From BOKV01 sp041739225 (lineage in GTDB: Bacteria; Pseudomonadota; Alphaproteobacteria; Rhizobiales; Rhizobiaceae), in NCBI GenBank assembly GCA_041739225.1, contig JBGSOG010000032.1, forward strand, positions 1 to 64,000: a stretch of 64,000 nucleotides of DNA, in the 5' to 3' direction. This document shows positions 8,824 to 17,505 of the stretch, piece after piece. The notes under the pieces were generated by a model. The model was not told the origin of the DNA, ran no database searches, and saw nothing but the letters and a program-made list of their open reading frames with translations. Numbering within the stretch: position 1 is the first letter of the stretch; each line of letters begins with the position of its first letter. A program made the position numbers and the translations under genes.

Positions 8824-10077
8824 TTATTTCCTGTCGAGACCATAAACCGAATGCAGTGTGCGAACAGCAAGTTCGCCGTAGTCTGCGTCAATCAACACCG
8901 AAAATTTTATCTCGGAAGTGGTGATTGCCCGAATATTGATGCCTTTTGAGGCAAGCGCGGCAAATGCGGTCGCTGCGACCCCTGCATGGCTGCGCATGCC
9001 GATGCCAATGACCGAAACCTTGACGAGACCTTTGTCGCTCTGGATGATCTCGTAGCCAATTGACTGGCGGTTGTCCTCAATGATCTTGACTGCCTTTTCG
9101 ACATCGCCTTCCGGCACCGTGAATGTCATGTCGGTTCGCGAGCCGTCTTCCGAGACGCTTTGCACAATCATGTCAACATTGATGTGGCCTTGCGCCAGCG
9201 GACCAAAGATCGCTGCCGAAACGCCAGGTTTGTCGGGCACACGCCGGAGCGAAATCTGGGCCTCGTCGCGGGCATAGGCAATTCCGGTGACCACATGCTT
9301 TTCCAAGATCTCTTCCTCACTGCAGATCAGCGTCCCCGGCGTGTCAGCGCCCTCGCTTGAATCAATTGAATCGGGCTCATCAAAACTGGAACGCACGAAT
9401 GTCCGAACGCCATGAACCATTGCAAGTTCGACCGATCGCACCTGCAGGACTTTCGCACCGAGCGATGCCATTTCCAGCATTTCCTCAAATGAAACGCGGT
9501 CAAGTCGCCTGGCTTTGGGCTCAATGCGCGGATCGGTGGTGTAGACCCCGTCGACATCGGTATAAATATCGCACCGGTCTGCCTTCAACGCTGCTGCAAT
9601 GGCAACGGCGCTGGTATCTGAACCACCGCGGCCCAGTGTCGAAATCCGGTTGTCGGGGGCAATGCCCTGGAAACCGGCAACAACTGCCACCTGCCCGATC
9701 GCAAAGCGTTCGATGAGTGTGCTTCCATCAATGTCTTCAATTCGCGCAGCGCCATGCGCATTGTTGGTCAAAAGCGGAATTTGCCAACCCATCCAGGAAC
9801 GTGCATCCACGCCCATGTTCTGCAGGGCAATCGCCAGAAGGCCGGCGGTGACTTGTTCCCCGGAGGCAACCACCACGTCATATTCACGCGCATCATGCAT
9901 TGGCGATGCTTCGCGGGTCCAACCAACCAGTTCATTGGTCTTGCCGGACATTGCCGACACCACGACAGCCACTTCGTGACCGGCATCGACTTCACGCTTT
10001 ACATGGCGCGCGACGTTGCGAATACGGCCGATATCGGCAACGGATGTCCCGCCGAATTTCATTACCAGCCGGGCCAT
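8824..10077 (-). CDS. lysC: aspartate kinase
   Basis: Phosphorylates L-aspartate, the entry step to lysine, threonine and methionine (and diaminopimelate for the cell wall). The catalytic domain opens with KFGGTSV at 7-13. It is followed by two C-terminal ACT domains (for example the ITTSEIKFSVLID stretch near the end) that bind lysine and/or threonine for feedback inhibition. The 417 residues fit the single-chain form encoding alpha and beta subunits. The start is the ATG at 10077, with a GGAAG-type site about ten bases upstream. Longer in-frame readings exist, including an ATG at 10149, but the extra residues are not family-like. The leader contains a terminator-like hairpin (listed separately). 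Confidence 0.95.
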   Translation of the reverse strand: MARLVMKFGGTSVADIGRIRNVARHVKREVDAGHEVAVVVSAMSGKTNELVGWTREASPMHDAREYDVVVASGEQVTAGLLAIALQNMGVDARSWMGWQIPLLTNNAHGAARIEDIDGSTLIERFAIGQVAVVAGFQGIAPDNRISTLGRGGSDTSAVAIAAALKADRCDIYTDVDGVYTTDPRIEPKARRLDRVSFEEMLEMASLGAKVLQVRSVELAMVHGVRTFVRSSFDEPDSIDSSEGADTPGTLICSEEEILEKHVVTGIAYARDEAQISLRRVPDKPGVSAAIFGPLAQGHINVDMIVQSVSEDGSRTDMTFTVPEGDVEKAVKIIEDNRQSIGYEIIQSDKGLVKVSVIGIGMRSHAGVAATAFAALASKGINIRAITTSEIKFSVLIDADYGELAVRTLHSVYGLDRK

Positions 10078-10111
10078 GGCTACGTTCTTCCCTTTAACCA
10101 ATGCAACAAAC

Positions 10112-10135
10112 AAAAACGCTCCGGTTTTCGGAGCG
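10112..10135 (-). promoter_or_regulatory. terminator-like hairpin in lysC leader (candidate attenuator)
   Basis: Reading toward lysC, a seven-pair stem CGCTCCG / CGGAGCG with a five-base loop is followed by TTTTTG. It ends 34 bases before the lysC ATG. No minus-strand gene lies upstream for it to terminate, so premature termination of the lysC transcript is the simplest role. I did not find an obvious Lys-rich leader peptide or a competing anti-terminator. Confidence 0.5.
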
Positions 10136-10305
10136 GGCGGCGTTTCCATAGACAAAAAGCGCCTGACCCGCAAGAAGCGCACAATTGACGTTTTTGTACG
10201 CTGGCGCGAACCGGCAGGCTGCGGCAACCCGGATAGCCATTGAGACCTTGACAGGGCGCGCCTTTCGCCCGACCTGTGCCAATGACCGAGAACCGGGAGA
10301 AAATT

Positions 10306-11052
10306 GTGGAACAGAGCGAAAAGACAACCATCGACGCCCGCGAGATCGAACGGTTTTCAGCCATGGCCGCTGACTGGTGGAACCCGACAGGCAAATTCCG
10401 CCCGCTGCACAAGTTCAATCCGGTCCGGCTGGAATACATCAAGCGCAAGGTGTGCGAGAATTTTGGCCGCGATTTCAACGATCCCAAAGCCTTTGCCGGA
10501 TTGCGGTTTCTCGACATCGGTTGCGGCGGCGGGCTGTTGTCAGAGCCGATGGCGCGCCTTGGTGCAAACGTCGTGGGCGCCGATCCGTCGACGACCAATG
10601 TGGAAGTGGCAAGGATTCACGCCGGGCAAAGCGGACTTTCCATCGACTACCGGCCGGTGGCCGCCGAAGAATTGAACGCTGGTGGCGAGAAGTTCGATGT
10701 TGTGCTCAACATGGAAGTTATCGAACATGTCGCCAACCCGGCACTCTTTCTGGGGCATTGCGCGACCATGGTGAAGCCGGGTGGACTGATGTTCATTGCA
10801 ACCATCAACCGCACCACAAAGGCTTGGGCCCTGGCGATATTTGCTGCCGAGAACGTGCTGCGATGGCTGCCGCGTGGCACGCATTCCTATGAAAAACTGG
10901 TGCGGCCTGCTGAAATCGAAGGGCCACTTGAAGCAGCCGGCATGGAAATCGCCGAAAAAACCGGCGTCTTCTACAATGTGCTGGCAGACCGCTGGGATAT
11001 TTCACGCGACATGGATGTCAATTACATGATCCTGGCGCGCCGCCCGGCATAG
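10306..11052 (+). CDS. ubiG: ubiquinone biosynthesis O-methyltransferase
   Basis: SAM-dependent methyltransferase that carries out both O-methylations in ubiquinone synthesis at the membrane surface. The N-terminal FSAMAADWWNPTGKF, PLHKFNPVRL and the SAM loop DIGCGGGLLSEP are UbiG hallmarks. Start choice: the GTG at 10306 has a GGGAGA site five bases upstream. The ATG at 10282 (eight residues longer) and the GTG at 10276 have no ribosome site, though 10282 could be leaderless because a TTGACA box sits at 10248-10253. It is divergent from lysC. At 248 residues it is normal in length. Confidence 0.95.
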   Translation: MEQSEKTTIDAREIERFSAMAADWWNPTGKFRPLHKFNPVRLEYIKRKVCENFGRDFNDPKAFAGLRFLDIGCGGGLLSEPMARLGANVVGADPSTTNVEVARIHAGQSGLSIDYRPVAAEELNAGGEKFDVVLNMEVIEHVANPALFLGHCATMVKPGGLMFIATINRTTKAWALAIFAAENVLRWLPRGTHSYEKLVRPAEIEGPLEAAGMEIAEKTGVFYNVLADRWDISRDMDVNYMILARRPA

Positions 11053-11056
11053 CATT

Positions 11057-11518
11057 TCAACTGCGGTCTTCCGGCAATTGCGGCACCGGCAGCACCATGA
11101 TGCCCTCGTCGATCAATTCGGCGGCTTCATGCAGGCTAGCCTCACCGTGAATGCCCCTGGCTTCGCTTTCGCCATAGTGGATTTTGCGTGCTTCTTCGGT
11201 GAAACGCTCGCCGACATTCTCAGAAGTAGAAAGCAGTTCTTCGCGGATAGCCCGCATCTGGGCGATCAGTTCCTGCTTGCGCGGGTCTATCTGGGCTGAA
11301 GGAATGGCGGCAACCTGGGCTGAAACCATTTCTTGTCTTGCTTCCCTGCGCCGCGCCGTGGAAACAGCCGGTGCCATCAAGGCCTTGGAAATCTTAGAAG
11401 ATCCGCAGTGCGGGCACGAAACCAGTCCGGCAGCGCTTTGGGTGTCAAAATCGGATGAAGAGCCAAACCAGCCTTCAAAACCGTGTCCCTGCGGGCAATC
11501 AAGCGCATAGCGGATCAT
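11057..11518 (-). CDS. DUF1178 family protein
   Basis: Conserved small protein (153 residues) of unknown function, found in Proteobacteria. The N-terminus IRYALDCPQGHGFEGWF and the following SCPHCGS carry Cys8, His12, Cys35 and Cys38, which resemble a zinc ribbon. The C-terminal half is charged and helical. Its ATG overlaps the stop of the upstream nitrilase by four bases, so it belongs to the grxC-nitrilase-DUF1178 operon. It converges with ubiG at four bases distance. Confidence 0.9.
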   Translation of the reverse strand: MIRYALDCPQGHGFEGWFGSSSDFDTQSAAGLVSCPHCGSSKISKALMAPAVSTARRREARQEMVSAQVAAIPSAQIDPRKQELIAQMRAIREELLSTSENVGERFTEEARKIHYGESEARGIHGEASLHEAAELIDEGIMVLPVPQLPEDRS

Positions 11519-12396
11519 TGCGCGGCCACCTTGTGTCCACCTACCCCGGACTCGCTTTCAATGCGGACCGAAAACTCCCTGCCATGGCTGAGGTTTGGTA
11601 TCTTGCGCCGTGCTTCGTTGGCCTTGCCGGTCTCGATTTCACATATCAGAACCCCCGGTTCGTCATGGGCCAGTTCGCCGATCAAAACACCCCATGGGTC
11701 AAATACCAGCGAGTGTCCAAAGGTCTCACGACCATCCGCATGCACCCCGCCCTGCGCGGCGGCTGCCACAAACGCACCATTCTCGATCGCTCTTGCCCGC
11801 AGCAGCGCATGCCAGTGAGCCTTGCCGGTTTGCCGGGTAAAACAGGCCGGACAGGTCAGCAATTCGGCTCCGGCCAGCGCCTGCGCCCGGAACAATTCAG
11901 GGAAGCGCAAATCATAGCAAATTGAAAGGCCGACCGGCAAAGCTGGTCCATGCACGACAATGCTGGTGTCGCCAGCTTCATAGATGGCCGACTCACGCCA
12001 TGTTTCGCCATTGTCCAGATTGACATCAAACATGTGGATTTTGTCGTAACTGGCAACCCTCTCACCCGATGGCGCAAACACCGCAGCGCGGTTTGCGACC
12101 CGGTCATCGGCAAGCAAAACGGCGGTGGAGCCAATGTGCAGCCAGATGTTCAAATCCAGTGCAAGCTGCTGGGCTGCGGCAAAGACGGGGTTGTTTGCCT
12201 CGGGTGCGATTTGCGAAAGCAGGCCGGCGCGCTCCCGCTGCACCAGACCGGTCATTTCCGGCGTCTGGACATATTTGGCCCCGGCTTTTGCTGCCTCGCG
12301 TACCAATTGTTGCATTGCGGTGATGTTTGCAGCCTGGTTTGTGCCGGAGCGCATCTGGACACAGGCAATCTTGGACAAAGCGGGATTTCCTGACAT
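11515..12396 (-). CDS. carbon-nitrogen hydrolase (nitrilase superfamily, Nit1/Nit2-like)
   Basis: Amidase-type hydrolase of 293 residues. The Glu-Lys-Cys triad is visible: Glu in TPEMTG, Lys in YDKIHMFD, and the nucleophilic Cys in SICYDLRFPE. The sequence is closest in style to the Nit1/Nit2 branch, which hydrolyses deaminated glutathione or omega-amidates such as 2-oxoglutaramate. Placement right after glutaredoxin grxC supports deaminated-glutathione repair (inference). The ATG at 12396 shares one base with the grxC stop (TGATG); a TTG one codon earlier is possible. Confidence 0.9.
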   Translation of the reverse strand: MSGNPALSKIACVQMRSGTNQAANITAMQQLVREAAKAGAKYVQTPEMTGLVQRERAGLLSQIAPEANNPVFAAAQQLALDLNIWLHIGSTAVLLADDRVANRAAVFAPSGERVASYDKIHMFDVNLDNGETWRESAIYEAGDTSIVVHGPALPVGLSICYDLRFPELFRAQALAGAELLTCPACFTRQTGKAHWHALLRARAIENGAFVAAAAQGGVHADGRETFGHSLVFDPWGVLIGELAHDEPGVLICEIETGKANEARRKIPNLSHGREFSVRIESESGVGGHKVAAQ

Positions 12397-12662
12397 CAAA
12401 CCGCACCCGCCTGCAGCATCGGGGCAAGCTTGCCCTGCCGGTCCAACGCATGAAGGTCATCGCTGCCGCCAATATGTTGGCCGTTGATGAAAATCTGAGG
12501 AAACGTCTGCCCTCCATGCGAGCGGCTGACCATCTCGGCCCGAATGGCCGGGTCAAACGTCCCGTCATGCTCGGTGAAACTGGCCCCTTTGGATGTCAGC
12601 AGGCGTTTTGCCGCCGTGCAATAGCCGCACATTTGCCTTGTGTAGATGATGATTTCAGCCAT
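12396..12662 (-). CDS. grxC: glutaredoxin 3
   Basis: Small thiol-disulfide oxidoreductase that uses glutathione to reduce protein disulfides and mixed disulfides in the cytoplasm. The active site CGYC lies at 12-15 in an 88-residue protein, with TFPQIFINGQHIGGSDDL as the glutathione-binding TVP-like region and GG motif. The start is the ATG at 12662 (MAEIIIYTRQ); an upstream in-frame ATG would add nine residues not seen in the family. It is followed at once by the nitrilase gene (one-base overlap) and lies 34 bases after comF. Confidence 0.95.
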   Translation of the reverse strand: MAEIIIYTRQMCGYCTAAKRLLTSKGASFTEHDGTFDPAIRAEMVSRSHGGQTFPQIFINGQHIGGSDDLHALDRQGKLAPMLQAGAV

Positions 12663-12696
12663 GGTCCACTCAATGATTTTCGCAATCAAGGATCAA

Positions 12697-13461
12697 TCAT
12701 ATATCGCCGCTGGCCACCCTTGCAAAGGTCAGCACATCAACTCCCGTTGCTCCGGCCCGTTTCAGCGACCGAGCGCATGCCTTTACGGTGGCTCCGGTGG
12801 TGTAAACATCGTCAACCAGCAAGATGCGCCTTCCCTCAATCTGCGGTCGCCAGTTCGCCGGTACCCGAAACGCGCCCTGGACATTGCGTGCTCGTGCCAA
12901 TGCAGAAAGCCCGATCTGGCTTTCGGTTGACCTGTGCCGGACCAGCGCCAGCGGCAAATGCAACAGCCCGGTTTGCGCAGCTATCGGACGTGCCAACTCG
13001 GCCGACTGGTTGTAGCGCCGGGCCTGCAGCCGCCGCCAGTGCAAAGGTACGGCAATCACCGCCTGGCAATCGGCAAACAGCTCACGCCCTGCAACCAGCA
13101 TGAAATTCGACATCCAGCGGGCAAGGTCAGTCCGGTCCGAGAACTTCAGGCTGGAAACAAGCGAACGCGCCTTGTCATCGTAAAGAACTGCCGAGCGCAA
13201 CCGGTTGAATGGCGGCGGATCGGCGATTGCTTGCGGGCTGACCGCGCCTTCGCCAAATTCATGCGGAAAAGGCGTTCCGAGAATTTCGCAATAGGGACGC
13301 TCGATAAAGCGCATGGCTCTCCAGCACCGCGCGCAAAGGCCGCCCTGCTGGCCGACCCGGGCATCGCAGGCGAGACAAGTTGGTGGCGCAACCATGTCCA
13401 GCACCCGCGCGCCCCAGGAACGGGAGACATGAAAACGCGAAAAGAAGTTTGCGCCAAACAT
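12697..13461 (-). CDS. comF: ComF family phosphoribosyltransferase-like protein
   Basis: A 254-residue ComF homologue. The N-terminus carries the zinc-finger pattern CLACDARVGQQGGLCARC. The C-terminal half is a phosphoribosyltransferase fold with the PRPP loop ILLVDDVYTTGAT and the preceding VPLHWRRLQARRYNQSAELA signature. In competent bacteria ComF assists uptake or processing of transforming DNA; in most Alphaproteobacteria its role is unknown. It is divergent from the methyltransferase gene at 13547 and heads the comF-grxC-nitrilase-DUF1178 run. Confidence 0.93.
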   Translation of the reverse strand: MFGANFFSRFHVSRSWGARVLDMVAPPTCLACDARVGQQGGLCARCWRAMRFIERPYCEILGTPFPHEFGEGAVSPQAIADPPPFNRLRSAVLYDDKARSLVSSLKFSDRTDLARWMSNFMLVAGRELFADCQAVIAVPLHWRRLQARRYNQSAELARPIAAQTGLLHLPLALVRHRSTESQIGLSALARARNVQGAFRVPANWRPQIEGRRILLVDDVYTTGATVKACARSLKRAGATGVDVLTFARVASGDI

Positions 13462-13546
13462 TTGCGGACCATATCAAGGGCAACAGGCAAACACCGGCGT
13501 GATCGCCTTTTGCTGGCAAGTCGTATTTGCTACTCAACCATGAGGG

Positions 13547-14416
13547 GTGCAATCTTTGCAACTGGAAACAAAGCCCGAAGGCCTGTTCAGCTACCTTCGG
13601 GTTGCCTCCCGGCTGGCAAGGGCCAGACACATTGCAAAAGACGATGCGGGCTTTCTGGTCGAGCACGCCGCTGCAGAAATATGCAGCCGCATTGCCGTAA
13701 CCAACCGCACGTTCTCCAAAGTGCTCGACTTGTTCAGCCCAACCACTGCGATGGCAGATGCGTTAAAGACGGCTTTGCCGAACGCGCACATCACAAGGTT
13801 GGGTGACGAATTGGGTTCCAACCGCGATCATTTGTCAGTCGAACCGGGCTCGTTTGACCTTGTCGTCTCGGCCTTTGGCCTGCATTGCAGCAATGATCTT
13901 CCCGGCATGCTCATCCAGGCGAGACTTGCGCTGAAGCCTGACGGCTTGCTGATGGCAGCACTGCCGGCAGAAGGGACCCTGTCGCAGCTGCGGGAAGCCA
14001 TGATCGCCGCAGAAACAGCATTGACCGGCGGCGCAGCCTTGCGTGTCGATCCGTTTGTCGAAATCAAACAGGCTGGCGCTTTGCTGCAAAGGACAGGTTA
14101 CGCTTTGCCGGTGGCTGACGGCGAAACCTTGAACCTGCGATACTCCGGTGTTCGCGCACTGATCAATGATCTGCGCTCAATCGGCGCTACAACGGCAATG
14201 GCAGGTTCACGACCAAAGCTTGCTCGCAGTTTCATGACCACATTGGAGAACGAATATGCAGCGCGTTTTGCCGATGATGAAAAACGCATTCCGGCCACTG
14301 TGAGGATCGTTTACCTGACCGGCTGGTCAGCGCATGAAAGCCAGCAAAAACCCTTGCAACCGGGTTCTGCCAAAGCAAGCCTGAGAGATTTTCTGGAGTA
14401 TAAAGGAGAATTTTGA
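13547..14416 (+). CDS. class I SAM-dependent methyltransferase (BioC/NDUFAF5-like)
   Basis: A 289-residue methyltransferase commonly divergent from comF in Hyphomicrobiales. The fold is visible in VLDLFSPTTAMADAL (weak SAM loop), GSFDLVVSAFGLHCSNDLPGML and ALKPDGLLMAALP. It resembles the mitochondrial complex I assembly factor NDUFAF5 and the BioC family, but the substrate is unknown. The SAM loop lacks the usual GxGxG, which is normal for this subgroup. Start: GTG at 13547; a TTG at 13556 is better spaced from the GAGGGG site at 13542-13547 and is a real alternative. It converges with the Flp pilin gene. Confidence 0.85.
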   Translation: MQSLQLETKPEGLFSYLRVASRLARARHIAKDDAGFLVEHAAAEICSRIAVTNRTFSKVLDLFSPTTAMADALKTALPNAHITRLGDELGSNRDHLSVEPGSFDLVVSAFGLHCSNDLPGMLIQARLALKPDGLLMAALPAEGTLSQLREAMIAAETALTGGAALRVDPFVEIKQAGALLQRTGYALPVADGETLNLRYSGVRALINDLRSIGATTAMAGSRPKLARSFMTTLENEYAARFADDEKRIPATVRIVYLTGWSAHESQQKPLQPGSAKASLRDFLEYKGEF

Positions 14417-14423
14417 CAGCCGA

Positions 14424-14576
14424 TTAAAGGTGGTCTGCAATATTGTTGAGGGTCAGAACAGACGCGTCGCCCACCGCTGTAATGCCGCCAATAATGACAA
14501 CCACAATGAGGCTGGCGATCAAGCCGTATTCAATGGCTGTGGAGCCGGATTCGCACCTGAGAAATCGCTTGAGCAA
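14424..14576 (-). CDS. Flp family type IVb pilin
   Basis: A 50-residue pilin precursor: short basic leader with MLKRFLRCESGSTAIEYGLI, then the hydrophobic helix ASLIVVVIIGGITAVG and a short polar end. GSTAIEYGLI is the classic Flp/PilA motif; the leader is cut after the Gly before the Glu/Tyr pair region by a prepilin peptidase. The only workable start is TTG at 14576, backed by a strong GGAGGA site seven bases upstream. The tad assembly genes are not in the window, so this is an orphan pilin locus. Confidence 0.88.
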   Translation of the reverse strand: MLKRFLRCESGSTAIEYGLIASLIVVVIIGGITAVGDASVLTLNNIADHL

Positions 14577-14675
14577 CTCTGCATCCTCCAGTCACATGGA
14601 TGAAATCTTCCCGTCCTTTATAGGCAGGAACATTCAAGCACAGCTTAACAGGCACGGTTAACAAATTTTTCGGTG

Positions 14676-14981
14676 TCAGTTTTTTTCGCATTTCCGGCTG
14701 TCTTTGTTTTCACAATTTTTCGTGGCGCTTTCGTTCAGCACGCTTTTGCGAACCGTGTAGCGATCTCCCTTTTCCACGGAGCCGGTCATGACGCGGTCAA
14801 GTCCGAACGCCCGGTTGTCCGCGTAATAGTCGACAGCACCTTGCAACATTGGCGCTGCCAGCACCGCCATGGCCATGCCGATGGCCCCAAAAAGCATTGC
14901 CGCCTGCACGCTGGCCCCACCACCATTGTGCCTCTGGAACCGGTTTTTGAAAGAATATGCCGAATTCAACAATTTGCGCAT
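14676..14981 (-). CDS. small single-pass membrane protein next to Flp pilin
   Basis: A 101-residue protein I cannot assign to a named family. It has a basic N-terminus with Phe, Arg and Asn, one hydrophobic segment (about 26-46, VQAAMLFGAIGMAMAVLAAP) and a polar C-terminus with one Cys. The layout resembles TadE/TadG-like or pseudopilin proteins. A GGAG site lies eight bases before the ATG at 14981. Being on the same strand and 99 bases upstream of the Flp pilin suggests a pilus-related role, which is inference. Confidence 0.65.
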   Translation of the reverse strand: MRKLLNSAYSFKNRFQRHNGGGASVQAAMLFGAIGMAMAVLAAPMLQGAVDYYADNRAFGLDRVMTGSVEKGDRYTVRKSVLNESATKNCENKDSRKCEKN

Positions 14982-15067
14982 GATCGCTCTCCGCTTTAAC
15001 GCTCCACCGTGATCTGGAAGTCAATTCGCAGACCATTTCGACAGGTTTGGTTAAAAATGCGCGAAAG

Positions 15068-15466
15068 CTATAAAAGATCGATTAACGACGGGATCAAAGG
15101 CTCGTCTGCCGGTGGCATGGGATAGTCACGCAACCTGTTGGGTCGCACCCATTTGAGGGCTGCATGTTCTTTTGCGATGACAGCCCCTTCCCAACGACGG
15201 CAAACATACAGCGGCATCAACAGGTGGAAATCGTCATAGGAATGGCTGGCAAAGCTGAGTGGCGCCAGGCAGCTTGGCCAGGTTGTGATGCCCAATTCTT
15301 CAAAAAGCTCACGGACGAGGCAGGATTCCGGGGTTTCTCCGGCTTCAATTTTGCCGCCGGGAAATTCCCACAATCCTGCAAGCGACTTGCCCTCGGGACG
15401 CTGGGCGATCAGAACCCGGTTGTCGGCGTCGATCAACGCACAGGCGGTGACCAGCACGATTTTCAT
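15068..15466 (-). CDS. mutT: (deoxy)nucleoside triphosphate pyrophosphohydrolase, MutT-like Nudix
   Basis: Hydrolyses oxidised nucleotides such as 8-oxo-dGTP to prevent mutation. The Nudix box GX5EX7REUXEEXGU is complete, from GGKIEAGETPE to RELFEELGI (about 38-60). At 132 residues it has MutT length, and IAQRPEGKSLAGLWEFPGGK is typical of the MutT branch. The ATG overlaps the upstream GNAT gene stop by four bases, so the two are coupled. The chain argJ - GNAT - mutT is a usual order in Hyphomicrobiales. Confidence 0.94.
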   Translation of the reverse strand: MKIVLVTACALIDADNRVLIAQRPEGKSLAGLWEFPGGKIEAGETPESCLVRELFEELGITTWPSCLAPLSFASHSYDDFHLLMPLYVCRRWEGAVIAKEHAALKWVRPNRLRDYPMPPADEPLIPSLIDLL

Positions 15467-16218
15467 GCCGGTGCCATTCGGTAATGATAACGATAGACCT
15501 CGTTGAACCCGAAACCTTCATACAACGCCCGCGCCGGCTCGTTGTCGGCGACCACCTGTAGCCATGCAGTTCGCGCGCCATGCGTTGCAGCCCACTTCAG
15601 TGCACTGGAAAATACGGACCTTCCATGCCCCCTCCGCCGCCGCCCGGCCTCGGTCTCCATCTCGAAAAACCCGGCAAGATCATTGTCCCTGACACAGCGC
15701 ACCGCCGATACTGGTTGCCCGGCCTTTTCTTCCACCAAAAACAATCCGCTTTCCGCACGGATGGATGAGATCACCTCCACCATTCCGGGCTTTCTGGAAA
15801 GGTCCTCACCGGTCAGCTTGAGCCAGGCATCCACCCAGCGGCCGGTATCTTGCAAAGGCACCTGATCTACCGCGTCGGCAAATTGGCTGGCATCAAGCGG
15901 CGCAGCCATCACCAGACTTTCGTCAAAACGCGACCAACCCTTTTTGTCCAGAAGCATGCCGAGGCCGACCGGAGCCAATGGCGATATCCGGAAAACCAGC
16001 GGGCGGCCAAATCCGTCAAACCGCCTGCTGGCCAGTTCCACCCGCCTTTCAATGTCACTGGTGTCGTTTGGATCCAGTGGCGTGACCGAATTCAGCCGTT
16101 TTGCCGGATGCCCGGCGGTCAGGCGGATCGCCCAGGTCCCGTCATAATGTGTCGTGGTGGATGGAAAGGAGCGAAACCCGACGGCCTCAATCCGTCGCAC
16201 ATCTGCAAGCTCGGCCAT
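15463..16218 (-). CDS. GNAT family N-acetyltransferase
   Basis: Acyltransferase of unknown substrate with two domains. The N-terminal half contains YDGTWAIRLTAGHPAKRLNS, characteristic of a proteobacterial GNAT subgroup. The C-terminal GNAT core has the acetyl-CoA loop RRRGHGRS and the ending ARALYEGFGFNEVYRYHYR. Start: ATG at 16218 (MAELADVRRIEAVGF) fits homologues; the ATG at 16251 would extend it 11 residues into argJ. With the chosen start it overlaps the 3' end of argJ out of frame. It is coupled to mutT by an ATGA overlap. Confidence 0.88.
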   Translation of the reverse strand: MAELADVRRIEAVGFRSFPSTTTHYDGTWAIRLTAGHPAKRLNSVTPLDPNDTSDIERRVELASRRFDGFGRPLVFRISPLAPVGLGMLLDKKGWSRFDESLVMAAPLDASQFADAVDQVPLQDTGRWVDAWLKLTGEDLSRKPGMVEVISSIRAESGLFLVEEKAGQPVSAVRCVRDNDLAGFFEMETEAGRRRRGHGRSVFSSALKWAATHGARTAWLQVVADNEPARALYEGFGFNEVYRYHYRMAPA

Positions 16219-16231
16219 TTTGGAACGCCGT

Positions 16232-17458
16232 TCAGCTTCTGTAGTCGGCATTGATCGCCACATACTCGCTGGTGAGGTCGCAAGTCCAAACAGTTGCCTT
16301 TCCACCACCGATGCCAAGATCCACCCGTATGGGAATATATTCGCCTTTCATCACGGCAGTTGTGGCAGCTTCGCTGTAGTCAGGATCGCGTTCACCGTCC
16401 CGCGCAACACGGATGTCGCCAAAATGGATCGACAACTTGTCACGGTCTGCCGGCTCGCCTGCCTTGCCGACTGCCGCAACGATGCGCCCCCAATTTGCAT
16501 CTTCACCGGCAATTGCTGTTTTCACCAGCGGTGAATTGGCAATGGAAAAGGCCACGCGCTTGGCAGAACGGCCCGAACTGGCCCCGCTTACATGGATTTC
16601 AACATGTTTTGTTGCGCCTTCCCCGTCGCGCACAACAAACATCGCCAGTTCATGCAACACCTGCTTCAATGCCTTTTTGAAGCCGTCCAGACGTTTGTCT
16701 GAAAGTTCCTTCACCGGCTTGGGTCCGTTTACCGAAAACAACAGCAGCGTATCGCTGGTGGAAGTGTCGCTGTCGACCGAAATGGAGTTGAAGCTTGCAT
16801 CAACCGCCTTGGACAAAAGTTTTTGCAGCACGGGCGCAGCAATCGGCAAATCTGTCACCAAAAAAGACAACATCGTCGCCATGTCGGGCTGGATCATTCC
16901 CGCACCCTTGGCGATACCGTTGAGCGCATGCATGCGGCCCTCGACCTCGAATTGCCGGGTTGCCAGCTTCGGATAGGTGTCGGTTGTCATGATGGCACGG
17001 GCCGTGTCCGACCATCCGTCTTCCCGTGCCTCGGCAACTGCCCGTTTCAAGTGTTCGCCGAAACCCGATACATTGAGCGGCTCACCGATGACGCCAGTCG
17101 ATGCGATGAAAATCTCGCTTTTCTTGCAGCCCGCCGCTTCGCTCGCGGCTTCGGCGGTTGCACGAACGGCCTCAATGCCCTTTTTCCCGGTAAAGGCGTT
17201 GGCGTTCCCGGAATTGACCACCACGCAGCGCGCTTTGCCCTTGTCGAGATGCTTGCGGCACCAATCGACCGGTGCAGAAGGGCATTTTGAGCGGGTAAAC
17301 ACACCCGCCACTGACGCGGGAGTATCAAAGACCATCACGGTCAGGTCTTTCCGGTTCTTGTATTTGATGCCGGCTTCAACGCTGCCAAGGCGCACCCCTG
17401 CAATGGGAGGCAGCTCTGCCAACGTTTTCGGCGCGAGCGGCGATACTTTTGTTGACAT
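16232..17458 (-). CDS. argJ: bifunctional ornithine acetyltransferase / N-acetylglutamate synthase
   Basis: Transfers the acetyl group of N-acetylornithine to glutamate (and can make acetylglutamate from acetyl-CoA), closing the cyclic arginine pathway. The proenzyme cuts itself at the conserved KGAGMIQPDMATML site; Thr195 becomes the N-terminal nucleophile of the beta chain. The 408 residues are normal in length. STGVIGEPL forms the oxyanion site. It lies between the parvulin gene and the GNAT gene on the same strand. Confidence 0.97.
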   Translation of the reverse strand: MSTKVSPLAPKTLAELPPIAGVRLGSVEAGIKYKNRKDLTVMVFDTPASVAGVFTRSKCPSAPVDWCRKHLDKGKARCVVVNSGNANAFTGKKGIEAVRATAEAASEAAGCKKSEIFIASTGVIGEPLNVSGFGEHLKRAVAEAREDGWSDTARAIMTTDTYPKLATRQFEVEGRMHALNGIAKGAGMIQPDMATMLSFLVTDLPIAAPVLQKLLSKAVDASFNSISVDSDTSTSDTLLLFSVNGPKPVKELSDKRLDGFKKALKQVLHELAMFVVRDGEGATKHVEIHVSGASSGRSAKRVAFSIANSPLVKTAIAGEDANWGRIVAAVGKAGEPADRDKLSIHFGDIRVARDGERDPDYSEAATTAVMKGEYIPIRVDLGIGGGKATVWTCDLTSEYVAINADYRS

Positions 17459-17505
17459 GATGTCCCCTTCGCCAAACGTTTTTGGGCGGCACCGCGACCG
17501 GGATT

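Noticed and set aside
14577..14675. CtrA site upstream of the Flp pilin gene
   Set aside because: TTAA...TTAAC is present near 14645-14662 but the spacing is nine bases, not seven.
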